Shown here piece after piece: positions 25,837 to 35,500 of a stretch of DNA of 64,000 nt. Numbering within the stretch: the stretch's first letter is position 1; the number at the start of each line of letters is the position of its first letter. The notes under the pieces are model-generated. The model had not been told where the DNA came from. It saw only the letters and a list, made by a program, of their open reading frames with translations, and made no database searches. This DNA comes from Chitinophaga sp. CF418 (GTDB lineage Bacteria > Bacteroidota > Bacteroidia > Chitinophagales > Chitinophagaceae): NCBI RefSeq assembly GCF_900142925.1, contig NZ_FRCN01000002.1, positions 1-64,000 on the forward strand. The letters are read 5' to 3'. The translations under genes were made by a program, and so were the position numbers.

Positions 25837-26370
25837 TTATTGTAAATCACTGTTCCCGGAAAAAAACTGGTGTAAATCTTTTCTTACTGTTGCCGGCATA
25901 CTTGATACCTTTTTATAGGCCTTTCCCCTATATGTGTAATACATCGTGGGTTTGTCTTCATATAGTTCATAGCGATGGGCCATGTTGGTACTATCCAGGA
26001 ATAGCTTTCCTTCTATGACAGGTAACCGCTTATGCTCTTCTTTAAAAAAGCTATTGATTAGTTTACGGCCGCCATTTGCGGAGATAATAATAAAATGCTT
26101 ATCCGGTAAATGATGCTGATATTTGACAATGCTATCCACAGTCTTTTCACGACAGCTAGGGCAAATAGCCTGGACAGGCAAGACCAGGAATGCCAGCGAA
26201 TCCTGCAACATGCTCTCCGGAATCGAATTGAATGTCAATTTAACAAGCCCTTTAAACAAAGAATCTTTCTTCAGATCGGAAGTAATTAATTCAACGCTAC
26301 TTATCCTCTCCTTATATTTGTCGCAGGCGAATAAGCTTACTAGCATTAACAAGACAAATGGTATTCTCAT
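25837..26370 (-). CDS. Thioredoxin-like lipoprotein with CPSC motif
   Basis: A 177-residue lipoprotein. The signal ends in a lipobox (LFAC, Cys16), so it is anchored to a membrane facing the periplasm. A thioredoxin-like core follows with SLAFLVLPVQAICPSCREKT: Cys70-Pro-Ser-Cys73 fits a redox-active pair, and HFIIISANGGRK and the later YEDKPTMYYTYRG resemble the remaining thioredoxin strands and cis-Pro region (KPT). Probably a thiol-disulfide exchange or chaperone protein rather than a housekeeping TlpA. In the same operon as the lyase-kinase gene (6 bases) and the DUF4221 gene (17 bases). Confidence 0.75.
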   Translation of the reverse strand: MRIPFVLLMLVSLFACDKYKERISSVELITSDLKKDSLFKGLVKLTFNSIPESMLQDSLAFLVLPVQAICPSCREKTVDSIVKYQHHLPDKHFIIISANGGRKLINSFFKEEHKRLPVIEGKLFLDSTNMAHRYELYEDKPTMYYTYRGKAYKKVSSMPATVRKDLHQFFSGNSDLQ

Positions 26371-26387
26371 AATTGCAATTTCAAATG

Positions 26388-27566
26388 TTATTTACTTTGC
26401 CGCAGACTATCTTTGCTATCCTTATAAACCAGCCGCACAAAATGCAATGTATATTCGTCCTTGAAGTTGACCCGGCTATAAATACCTCCGTCAGGTGTAA
26501 AAAAAACAGATGAATAAGAGAGTGCTGCCGGGAACTTGCTTTCTCCTATTATCCGAAAGTTTTCGTCAAAAATTATGAAGCTGCTTTGACGTTCCCATTT
26601 ATTCGTTTCGTATAACTTACTACTGATCTTTTGTCTGGCAACCCGCAGATATCTTTTTTTATAAGGATCATAATAAATCGGGCCATAGGAGTCGCGTAGG
26701 GCATATTGTTTAAATTTGTTCTGCTTCTTCGTTTCAGCCCCTTGAATAGCTGGTATAGCTTCTTGTTGAAACTTACTTTTGCCCAAATATGCCACATGGT
26801 ATTTCTGTAAGTTAGTTTCATAGATGTTTGTGTCTGCAGGAAAACTAAATATAATGTTTCCTTTATCATTCTGACAATAACTCACATCTAGAAATTTGTC
26901 TCCAAAAATCTGTTTCATATATGTATCTGGCAACTGATAAACAAGTCGTTGTGAGTGCTCTTTCAAGTCAAATGAGTACATTGCTCTCCATTTTAAAAGC
27001 GACTTGAGTGACAAATAATCTACATTACACTTTACCCCGGTGTAAACTTTGTTACCTCTTACAATTAAGGGATTTGAATTGTCCACCACTGCAATTGCCT
27101 CTTTACCTCCTTCACACTCCACACTTTGCCTTATCGCACCCGAGCTGTCAAGCAAGTAAAGCCTTCCCATGTTTGAAATAAAAATACTGTCGAAATTTAT
27201 TACATCTACAGATGTATATTTAATATGTGAGTCTGGCAACAATTTCTTCAGTTCCAGCCTTTTTATCAGCTGTCTAGAGCTAAAATTGTAGACGTTAACA
27301 GAATTTGATCTAACATCAAAAAAAGAGATAAAAGAGTTACTGTCCTGGTTAAAATAATTTATCGATCGAATTTGATTATATGAGTCCTCATCAAGCAAGA
27401 ATTCGATACTGTCAACCAGAGGAATCAAGTTCACGCTATCATAGTCTGGCGGAATATAAGATCGTAAGCTCTGAACTATACTGATACGAGGAATGTCATG
27501 ACAACCAAGAAAGAGGAGGTAATATATCACCAAGAACGATCGCTTGAGGCACAATTGTATTCTCAT
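26388..27566 (-). CDS. DUF4221-like beta-propeller lipoprotein
   Basis: A 392-residue lipoprotein with a signal ending LFLGC (Cys22). The rest is beta-rich with repeated Tyr/Asp/Ser patterns (NYFNQDSNSFISFFD, VDVINFDSIFISNMGRLYLLD, RQSVECEGG), like the DUF4221 / 6-bladed propeller lipoproteins of Bacteroidota. Function of that family is unknown; surface or periplasmic ligand binding is expected. It heads the minus-strand operon running down to 23525 and lies downstream of the small exported peptide gene, separated from it by two large inverted repeats. Confidence 0.7.
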   Translation of the reverse strand: MRIQLCLKRSFLVIYYLLFLGCHDIPRISIVQSLRSYIPPDYDSVNLIPLVDSIEFLLDEDSYNQIRSINYFNQDSNSFISFFDVRSNSVNVYNFSSRQLIKRLELKKLLPDSHIKYTSVDVINFDSIFISNMGRLYLLDSSGAIRQSVECEGGKEAIAVVDNSNPLIVRGNKVYTGVKCNVDYLSLKSLLKWRAMYSFDLKEHSQRLVYQLPDTYMKQIFGDKFLDVSYCQNDKGNIIFSFPADTNIYETNLQKYHVAYLGKSKFQQEAIPAIQGAETKKQNKFKQYALRDSYGPIYYDPYKKRYLRVARQKISSKLYETNKWERQSSFIIFDENFRIIGESKFPAALSYSSVFFTPDGGIYSRVNFKDEYTLHFVRLVYKDSKDSLRQSK

Positions 27567-27607
27567 TGCAGTATCTTAAACTTTATCAATCGTAACATGA
27601 GCAGACC

Positions 27608-27649
27608 AGTCTACTAGACCAATGCCAACAGCGGCATCTAGTCTAGACT
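27608..27649. repeat. Imperfect long hairpin downstream of the peptide gene
   Basis: Arms agtctactagaccaatgcc (27608-27626) and ggcatctagtctagact (27633-27649) pair with a small bulge; the right arm contains the palindrome tagtctagacta. No T run follows on either strand, so it may be a transcript-stabilising, processing or protein-binding element rather than a simple terminator. Confidence 0.6.
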
Positions 27650-27703
27650 ACAGAAAATTACTCATCTGCCAATATCTAAAACTTCAAACAAGTTATTAAC
27701 ACT

Positions 27704-27750
27704 TGAAGAAATGGCTTTTTCATTATCTAAATGAAAAAGTCATTTCTTCA
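27704..27750. repeat. 21-bp near-perfect hairpin downstream of the peptide gene
   Basis: The sequence beginning tgaagaaatggctttttcat (27704) is complementary over 21 bases, with one mismatch, to the stretch ending at 27750; the loop is about five bases. It lies 66 bases after the stop of the small exported peptide gene, between it and the DUF4221 operon. It lacks a T tail in the minus direction, so partial termination or mRNA 3'-end protection is plausible. Confidence 0.7.
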
Positions 27751-27815
27751 TGGTATTAACGTTTCTAACTGGATATTCAAAAAAACAGGAGATAGTCTGT
27801 TGATTATCCAATCAA

Positions 27816-28106
27816 TTAAACAGTAGTTGTATTATTAACTGTTTGGAAACCTGAAACAAAGCTATTGGCAGCAGTACCAACTGTGGTTGCAGATCCGGAA
27901 GTAACAGTGCAAGGTGCTGTTATTACAGCAGTAATAGTACAAGAGAAAACAGCCACTCCGTCAAATGTACCGGCTAAAGTAAGTGAGCCTGTAACATCCA
28001 GGGGTTTGGAATCTGTTTTGTTCGGCAATACAGCTGCAGTTACAGCAGAAGCACCCATTAATACAATACCTAAAACCGAAAATCTACGCCATGATATATT
28101 TTTCAT
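27816..28106 (-). CDS. Small exported Thr/Ser-rich peptide with two cysteines
   Basis: A 96-residue protein. Residues 1-25 (MKNISWRRFSVLGIVLMGAS, then AVTAAVLP) form a Sec-type signal with likely cleavage after TAA or nearby. The mature part (about 31-96) holds 23 Ser/Thr in 66 residues and two Cys at 56 and 66 in FSCTITAVITAPCTV. There are no charged residues after Asp49 and the end is NNTTTV. It resembles the small exported Bacteroidota peptides (DUF6520-like) that carry a spaced Cys pair and sit near TonB/SusCD and thioredoxin genes. Because it lies beside lanthionine-synthetase-like genes it is the best candidate substrate of this locus, but a Sec signal is not a usual lanthipeptide leader and the labionin pattern SxxSxxxC is not present. 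Confidence 0.7.
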   Translation of the reverse strand: MKNISWRRFSVLGIVLMGASAVTAAVLPNKTDSKPLDVTGSLTLAGTFDGVAVFSCTITAVITAPCTVTSGSATTVGTAANSFVSGFQTVNNTTTV

Positions 28107-28312
28107 AATTAAATTAATTTAAATGTGAGTAATAATTGAACTTCGGCTATTACAATGGCCATTGGATAGCGATTCTAAGTTACCAGATCATAGTGCACTT
28201 TTCCTTCACCATACCGTCGAATTCTGCTACAGGCAAACAACAGTTTTCTTTTAGTCTTATTTCTCCATAAAATAAGTGAACACCTTTCAGGAATAGCGCA
28301 ATTATTGTAAAT

Positions 28313-28341
28313 CAAAAAGGCACACCTTCACAGATGTGCCT
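28313..28341 (-). terminator. Terminator of the thioredoxin-phosphoesterase gene
   Basis: Seven-bp perfect stem aggcaca/tgtgcct (28318-28324, 28335-28341) followed by five T residues on the minus strand, 47 bases after the stop of the 868-residue gene. The rest of 28107-28387 holds no gene and should contain the peptide gene promoter, which I could not pinpoint. Confidence 0.75.
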
Positions 28342-28387
28342 CCTTACTATCAAGAAAGAGAATATGATTGAAATGCTTTAATTGACC

Positions 28388-30994
28388 TTATTCGGTAAGA
28401 TCCTGATTTATCATTCGCCGGCGATTATCAAATAACAAATATTTTAAGCCTGTCTTATCCACCCTAAAATAATTTCCATCTTCTATCAGTAATGCCTCAC
28501 TTTTCCCTTTAGCGTGATCTGTATCGGTATTAAGAACTTTTCCATCATAGTGTACACTAACTGTATCCGCAACTATAGTATGCCCTGTTATTATTTTTCT
28601 AACACTCCACCTCTTTAAGATCTGATTGATTTGATCTCCTGATGGATGATGAACTACGAGTCTTATAGCAGTGTCTTTAGCACTAACCAAATACTCATCC
28701 TTGTCCTTATAGTACAAACGAAACCAGAAAGGAGAGTAAAATTGAGAAAACATAAAATCTGAATGGCCATTATCACTATCATAAACCTCATCAATGCGTC
28801 TTCTGAACATATTGTTTATCTCCGGAATAGATAGCTTAACAGAGTCAGAAAACTCTTTCCCAATACCACCATGAACGAATAATAAATCACCTATCTTCTC
28901 CATAATATTTTTTGTTCTTAACCATCTCCCCAGCTCACTATCTTCACCATATAGATCCTTGGTTGTCCTTTCAAGCAACCTGGCATTATAGATATACTTA
29001 GGCCTAACATACCCACTGTTTCCCTGCAAATTCATAACTTCATGATTACCGAGCACAAAATGCACATACCCCCCAGCCACTTTGGCTTTTTCTTCCAAAG
29101 AATAGATGAGCCACAGACACTCTGACACCTGGTCCCCCCGATCAAATATATCGCCATTAAGTACGAGATGACCATTTCCAAAAGCCCAGTTATAATCTTT
29201 ATCAATAATGTGATTTGCCTGCAACAATTTTCTAAACGCATCGAAATTACCCTCAATATCAGATAACACAAGTAGCCGTTTCGCTTCTGCAAACACAGAA
29301 GGCTCAATTTTAAGTTCCCGTTTCAAAATTACATTGAAGTCGATGTTCTCATCTGTAGTAACAGGCAGAGGATTTTTATCTCTATCAATTATGTGCTCAC
29401 TCAATACTGAGGCCCCATTTATAAAATAAGCTGTATAGACCTGACCATTTCGGAACACATATGGCCCATCTTTGGAGAACCGTTGCTGTTGCTCCAGAGC
29501 CGCTATAAACTTCCTTCCATCGTCTAGCCGGGGATCAAGCCTAGACAAAGAGTGAACCATAGTACCCCATGGATTCATCACCAAAACAAAAGGGAATCCC
29601 TTTATCCCGTACCTCTTTAGCATTTCATCGTCAGTGCCTCTACCGCCGGTATAGACATGCAAACCACCTCTACTAGTAAACTTATCCTCCTCAATGCTCT
29701 TTATCCATTTTCCTTTATTTTTATCCACGGAAACATTCACAAATATCATGTTAGTATCTGCCCTAAATCGTCCCCTTATTCGTTCCATAGCAGATTTCAT
29801 TTGTATACAGCCAACACATCCAGTAAACCAGAAATCAAATATTACGACTTTCCCCCTTAATTGATCCTTAGTGAACGAATTACCATCAATATCGGTAAAC
29901 TCAAAATTAAATGCGCTTTTTTCATTCAGGATATCTCTGCGCTGCAACTCAAATTCCTTTAACCATTGCTTATACTCAGGAAATCCCTTCTCAGCGTAAT
30001 AACTCGCTAACAATTGCTCTGTTTCCGGAATAAACCCCACCTTTCGTATAAACTCCTTGGCTAATTGCTTTTGAATAAACAATTCCCTGATCCGGCCTTT
30101 ATAAAAGGCTTTTCCCTCTTTATAATATAATATTTTCCTTTTTACAGCAGTATTTAAGGAATCTCTTGTATAGTCAAAAGAGAAACGCCTGTCGACCTGA
30201 AACAGGATAGGTTTCCATGTACCAAAAACATATCCAGAAGACATCGGAAAATACTTGCTTACAACCGGATAGTATGTTGTATCATAAATCGAACATAGAT
30301 TTTCATTGGGCATGTTGTTTTGTTTGCTATAAACCCAAGCCAAAGAAGCAAATTTGTCCGATCTATCGTCTATGTTCTGATCTATAAATAATGCTCTTAT
30401 TAAATTAAGTGCATAAGAAGACATGTTTTTCTTATAAGAGTCAATTAAAGGAAGAACAAGCTCTAGCTCCTTATTTAAATAGTCACACCAATCCAGATAA
30501 TCTTGTAACGACAAAGTCAAATAGTCTTTGCGGTTTGATGGTAGAGCAATTGTTGCTATAACAGAGTCGATTGCCATTTGAAGCTCAGCCTTTTTACTGC
30601 ATTTTCCTTTAAATGATAGGCGCCCCTGGTGATAAATTATTGTGATACTATCCCCGGGTTCTATAAGAAGAACTCTGGTTCTAAATTTGCCAAACGAAGG
30701 ATTTATTGAAAGAAAGACTGGCATTTCTGCATATAACCTACATTGGCTCATGTTATTGTTAAACCCTTCCCGCTTAGACAACCATTCTCTTGATGACGCC
30801 GTAATAGATTCCACAGGTGAAAGTTTAAATTCTATCGCGTCCTTTTTCTCATCACTATTTAAATAGTTGATCAAAATATTAGGAGACTTATTATCAAATC
30901 GAAGCCCTTTAATGTCACCCTCGTCCTGTGCTGTCGCCAGTTTGTGCAACACAAACTGAGACATTAACAATAATAACAAATACTTACACTTCAT
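28388..30994 (-). CDS. Exported TlpA-like thioredoxin fused to a metallophosphoesterase
   Basis: An 868-residue protein with a signal peptide (hydrophobic 5-18, LATAQ cleavage site). Residues 25-355 are a mostly helical N-terminal region like those of Bacteroidota TlpA-type proteins. A thioredoxin/redoxin domain at about 360-505 has FDFWFTGCVGC (Cys393-Val-Gly-Cys396) and the cis-Pro loop GFPFV (Pro468). A calcineurin-like phosphatase at about 572-845 keeps every metal motif: SDIEGN (Asp579), NGDIFDRGD (Asp615, Asp618), GNHE (650-652), VHGG (His708) and TGHT (His805), closest to Shewanella-like protein phosphatases. The fusion of a redox domain and a phosphatase in one exported chain is uncommon. 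SusD lies 26 bases upstream, so it is probably co-expressed with the SusCD pair. Confidence 0.87.
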   Translation of the reverse strand: MKCKYLLLLLMSQFVLHKLATAQDEGDIKGLRFDNKSPNILINYLNSDEKKDAIEFKLSPVESITASSREWLSKREGFNNNMSQCRLYAEMPVFLSINPSFGKFRTRVLLIEPGDSITIIYHQGRLSFKGKCSKKAELQMAIDSVIATIALPSNRKDYLTLSLQDYLDWCDYLNKELELVLPLIDSYKKNMSSYALNLIRALFIDQNIDDRSDKFASLAWVYSKQNNMPNENLCSIYDTTYYPVVSKYFPMSSGYVFGTWKPILFQVDRRFSFDYTRDSLNTAVKRKILYYKEGKAFYKGRIRELFIQKQLAKEFIRKVGFIPETEQLLASYYAEKGFPEYKQWLKEFELQRRDILNEKSAFNFEFTDIDGNSFTKDQLRGKVVIFDFWFTGCVGCIQMKSAMERIRGRFRADTNMIFVNVSVDKNKGKWIKSIEEDKFTSRGGLHVYTGGRGTDDEMLKRYGIKGFPFVLVMNPWGTMVHSLSRLDPRLDDGRKFIAALEQQQRFSKDGPYVFRNGQVYTAYFINGASVLSEHIIDRDKNPLPVTTDENIDFNVILKRELKIEPSVFAEAKRLLVLSDIEGNFDAFRKLLQANHIIDKDYNWAFGNGHLVLNGDIFDRGDQVSECLWLIYSLEEKAKVAGGYVHFVLGNHEVMNLQGNSGYVRPKYIYNARLLERTTKDLYGEDSELGRWLRTKNIMEKIGDLLFVHGGIGKEFSDSVKLSIPEINNMFRRRIDEVYDSDNGHSDFMFSQFYSPFWFRLYYKDKDEYLVSAKDTAIRLVVHHPSGDQINQILKRWSVRKIITGHTIVADTVSVHYDGKVLNTDTDHAKGKSEALLIEDGNYFRVDKTGLKYLLFDNRRRMINQDLTE

Positions 30995-31020
30995 ATACTG
31001 TCTTTTTACCTCTTTTTACT

Positions 31021-32481
31021 TTAATATCCTTTGTTCTGTTCTATGCCCATCAAGTTGACGTCTTGCATCGGGATCGGTGCGATTGCTTTATCATTAGGGT
31101 ACACCAGATCTCTGGCATAGGAAAAAATAAAATCATTCCGAACCACATTCTTTCTCCACCGTTGCAAATCGTACATCCTTAAACCTTCAAAGGCCAATTC
31201 CTTTCTCCGTTCCTTATAAATGGAATCAATTAGTGCATTTCCTGTAGCCGTCAATAGTTCAACAGTAGGATTGGCTCTTCTCCTGAGTTCATTTATATAT
31301 CCTCTGGCTGTCTCCTCATCCCCCAGTTTTGCCGAAGCTTCCGCACTAATAAGAAACATTTCAGAAGATCTGATCTCAGCTGGATAGTATGCTCCAGCAA
31401 GGTCAGTTATCTGCGGAATTACTTCCGGAGCAGCATCCCGCGGAAATTTCGTCACATTCCACTGCCCCGGGCTTCCCTGCACCCACTTCGTCCGAACATC
31501 TGACGGATTTTCATTAAGCAACTCCGCAATATCATCTGTTGCCATAAATCCCCATGTTACCCCATTAAGTAATATTCCAAGAAACCCTGAATACGGATCA
31601 TCACCGCCAGGCGGGCTTAATTGAAAAAGCGTCTCCGTTTCAGAGGCTACCACATGCTTAAATAATACCTCGGGATATCCTTTTGAAATACTCATCAGAG
31701 GAACCTTTGATGAAATTTCAACCGCTATTTCCTTTGCGCGTGAATAGTCATTTTTAAATAAGTATACTCTTGCTAATAGTGCTTTTGCAGCCATCTGGCT
31801 CATATATCGGATATCCAACCGTTCTTCGGGCATAAGTTGCGCTGCTCTTTGCAGATCATTTATCATTTCATCGTAAACTACCGCTACTGTCTGGCGCTGA
31901 TAAGGAGCCAAGGCATCGGAAACCTTGATATATGGAATTCCCGGATGAGAAGCATTTGGTGTAAAGCCGTATGCTTGTGCAAATACATTCACCATTTTAA
32001 AATGCATCAAAGCCCTTATGGCATAAGCCTGTCCCTTTAAATCGTCCGCAAGGCCTGGGTTTTCTTCCCTATACCTATCTACATCCTCAATTACAAAACT
32101 GCAATTCCTGATAATCTGATACCCTATCCTCCAAAGCGGATTCATCGCTGTCCCACTAGGATCAACACCAACATAGTCCTGCTTATCTCCGATATCGGCT
32201 TGCTGCGTCCATGAATATTGTGATGTAAGAATAGCGCCGGCGCTTGAGAATGGTTTAAGATTATCAGCTACTAATTCAGGGTAAGCCTGGGTAGTGGCAT
32301 ATCCTATAGTCGCAGTATATTTCAGATAAATCCCATTTAAAAAATGCTTCATCGTCTCCAGATCGGATACATATCGTTGTCTGTAGAACTGCGTATTGTC
32401 ATCAACGTCTAAAAAACTTTTTCTACAGGCCGTGGCGACCAGGAACAAAAGGACAATTAGGTAATAGTATCGTTGCTTCAT
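31021..32481 (-). CDS. SusD/RagB-family outer-membrane lipoprotein
   Basis: A 486-residue surface lipoprotein (signal ending VATAC, Cys19) of the SusD/RagB type, the lid that captures ligand for the partner SusC channel. Visible family features include the N-terminal SFLDVDDNTQFYRQRYVSD, the TPR-like AKALLARVYLFKNDYSRAKE and the C-terminal RRKELAFEGLRMYDLQRW. It lies 25 bases downstream of its SusC. The ligand is unknown; in this setting a peptide is as likely as a glycan, because no glycoside hydrolase is nearby. Confidence 0.94.
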   Translation of the reverse strand: MKQRYYYLIVLLFLVATACRKSFLDVDDNTQFYRQRYVSDLETMKHFLNGIYLKYTATIGYATTQAYPELVADNLKPFSSAGAILTSQYSWTQQADIGDKQDYVGVDPSGTAMNPLWRIGYQIIRNCSFVIEDVDRYREENPGLADDLKGQAYAIRALMHFKMVNVFAQAYGFTPNASHPGIPYIKVSDALAPYQRQTVAVVYDEMINDLQRAAQLMPEERLDIRYMSQMAAKALLARVYLFKNDYSRAKEIAVEISSKVPLMSISKGYPEVLFKHVVASETETLFQLSPPGGDDPYSGFLGILLNGVTWGFMATDDIAELLNENPSDVRTKWVQGSPGQWNVTKFPRDAAPEVIPQITDLAGAYYPAEIRSSEMFLISAEASAKLGDEETARGYINELRRRANPTVELLTATGNALIDSIYKERRKELAFEGLRMYDLQRWRKNVVRNDFIFSYARDLVYPNDKAIAPIPMQDVNLMGIEQNKGY

Positions 32482-32506
32482 AAGTAATAGTTTAGCTATT
32501 TTTGGC

Positions 32507-35500
32507 TTAAAAACTTACATTAATACCCGCAGTAAATGATCGTTGCAATGGATATATAGCACTTCCCAGTCCCGAAGCATTCGCATTTTCCGGATCCTGT
32601 CCCGAATACTTAGTCCAAGTGGCAAGATTATGTCCCTGCACGTACACTTTTAATGCACGTATAGACATCTTTTCCAAAAGTATTTTTGGTAAATTATAAG
32701 TCAATGAAATGTTAGAAAGCCGAATAAAATCACCATCATATAAGTAACGGGTCGAGATACTCGTACTTCTGTCTGAAATCCCATTAAGCCTACCAAATAA
32801 TAATCTACGAGGATTAGCAGCTACATCTCCGGGCTTCGTCCAACGATCCAATGCAGCCGTGCTTTGATTTAAATAAGGATCAACTCCGTCATTAGCGACA
32901 AAACTGCCACCGTCGTTGTTATATATCTTAAATCCATACTGATAGTGTAACATCACTGATAAATCAAACCCACTGTAAGAAAAGGTATTGATAATTGTTC
33001 CGAAGCCATCAGGCTGAGGCTTTCCAACAAACCGATACTGTGATGCTTTGTATTCACTACTGATCTTTCCTGTTGTATCAATCCATTGAGGAGCACCGTT
33101 TTCTTTATTAACACCCGCCCAAACCGGCATATAAAATGAGTTGTAGTTTTTGCCCGTACCATTGGCAAGGAGGGTAGTAGTAACCTTCTCCACAGGATAG
33201 AATGAACGGACCAATAAATTGTCATTTTTGCTCCAATTCGCACTTAAATTCCAACTAAAACCGGTTGTTCTGACAACATCTGCTGAAATCGAAATCTCTA
33301 TCCCTTTGTTTGTTAAATCTCCTATATTCCGTTGTATATCATAAAATCCGGTTGCATACGGTATTTGAACTAACGCAATTACCTGCGAAGTCTTCTTATT
33401 ATAAATATCTGCAGTTACTGCAATTCGCTGCTTAAACAGTTGCAATTCCACACCAGCGTCCCAGCTAAAGGTTTTCTCCCATTGAATATCACGATTGCCG
33501 GGTCTGGAAGATGTAGGTGGTAGAACAGCAGGGCTATTAATATAGTGATACAATGCTAAAACATCATAACGCCAGGCATTTGAAATAGCGGATGAATTAC
33601 CAGCCGAACCTATACTACCTCTCAGTTTAAAGTAATCAAGAAAACTTGCAGTTTTACTCATGAAGGGCTCGGCACTGACAATCCATCCGGCTGCAGCCGA
33701 CCAATGATTTCCAAACCTTCTATTATCACCAAAAAGGGAAGATCCATCTGTTCTCAGACTTCCCGAAACAAAGTATTTATTCCTAAAATCATAATTGGCC
33801 TGGCTAAAGTAAGATAACAGTGTCTGCTTACTGCTCAATCCACCCGCATCTTTAATCGTTCCTATGTTTAGCTGGTCCGCCAGTGGATTCGAGGTTATCC
33901 CTTCTTTTATTGTATATAAGTTTCTGTTTGTTATCACCTGAGCCTCATGTCCCAACAGCAGGCGCAAATGATGATTTTGCCTTATTATTCGATCGTACCT
34001 TAAGATATTTGTATTAATGATGTTTGCGTTCCTGATATCTGTCTCGTTAATTCTACCGATACCAGGTTCAAGGTTGGACCCTGCCAATAATGGATGGATC
34101 TTTTCCTTAGCCTCCGTCAGCATAAAATTCACACCAAAGTTTGAACTGAAAGAAAAATACCTGAGAAAATTTGCGTTTATATAGAGATTGTTTAATCCCC
34201 TGTAAGAAGTATTTCTGTTGACATTCAAATCAGCGGCAACTAAAGGGTTCGCAAACTTCCTGGTGTTGGTCGCCAAGCTTGAAGAAGGCGCTAAACCCCA
34301 GGAATAATTATAAACAAAATTTCCATACTGGTCCCGCATTGCATTCAACGGTGAAATAGAAGAATACAGTCTCTCTGAAGCTCCGGAATAGCTATAATCC
34401 TGTATATTGTAAGAGAGTGTTGTATTGGCCCCAATCCTTAACCATTGTACGGGTGCATTCTCATAGTTAATACGAATAGACTTTCGGTTATACCCGGTAT
34501 TCTTCTCTATTCCATTCTGTTTAGTGTACTCCAGATTGATATAGAAATTGCCTTTTTCATTGCCACCAGACATTGATAGTTCATGGCTAAGCGTTGTAGC
34601 AGCATTGTTATATAATTCGTTCAACCAGTCTGGTGCAGGATAGAAGCTTGTATCACCGGAAGCTTTTACATAATGGGGAAATTTATTAATCAAGTCTGTG
34701 TTTATGCGATTATCTGTCCAATATGCAGGGTCGGTATTCCTATACGTCTCATACAGCAGATCCATGTACTGCTGTTGGTTTAACAGTTTTGTTTGTGCTT
34801 TCAATCGTGAAGAGATATCTGTTTGATGACGAAAGTTAAATACAGTCTTTCCCTCTTTCCCCCGCTTAGTGGTTACAAGTATTACTCCATTACTTGCCTT
34901 TGAACCATACAACGCAATTGCACCTGCATCTTTCAATACAGATATAGATGCTATATCAGAGGGATTTAACTGAGCCATAGGATTATTAAAGGCAACAGAA
35001 CTGGTAGTAGCCTGTGCCGGGTCCTGAAATACAGGTATTCCATCTATAACAATAAGCGGATTCCTGACAGCGGCTCCATTAATCGCATTTCCTCCCGTTG
35101 AAATTCCACGCAACACGAAATTTCCCAGGCCGCCACCTGGTTGTCCAGTACCCTGTGTCACTAGTAAACCTGGCACCAATCCCTGTAAATTTTTATCGAA
35201 ACTTCTATTGGGCAGGTTTTGTATCTGCTCCCCTTTTACTACGGTAATGGCCCCCACAACAGCACGCTGCGTTGATGTTCCATACGCTGTAACAACTGTC
35301 TCGTTCAACCTATTATCACCTGGTACCAATTGTACTTTCAGATTACCGCTATTGCTATTAAATTTCACTTCCTGCATCTTATAACCCGTATAACTTACAA
35401 GCAATATATCATGAGCAGTCCCTTCTTTCATCGTAAGTCCGAACATTCCATTTGCCTTTGTCGCAGTTCCAAAAGATGTCCCTTTCACCCTGATACTCGC

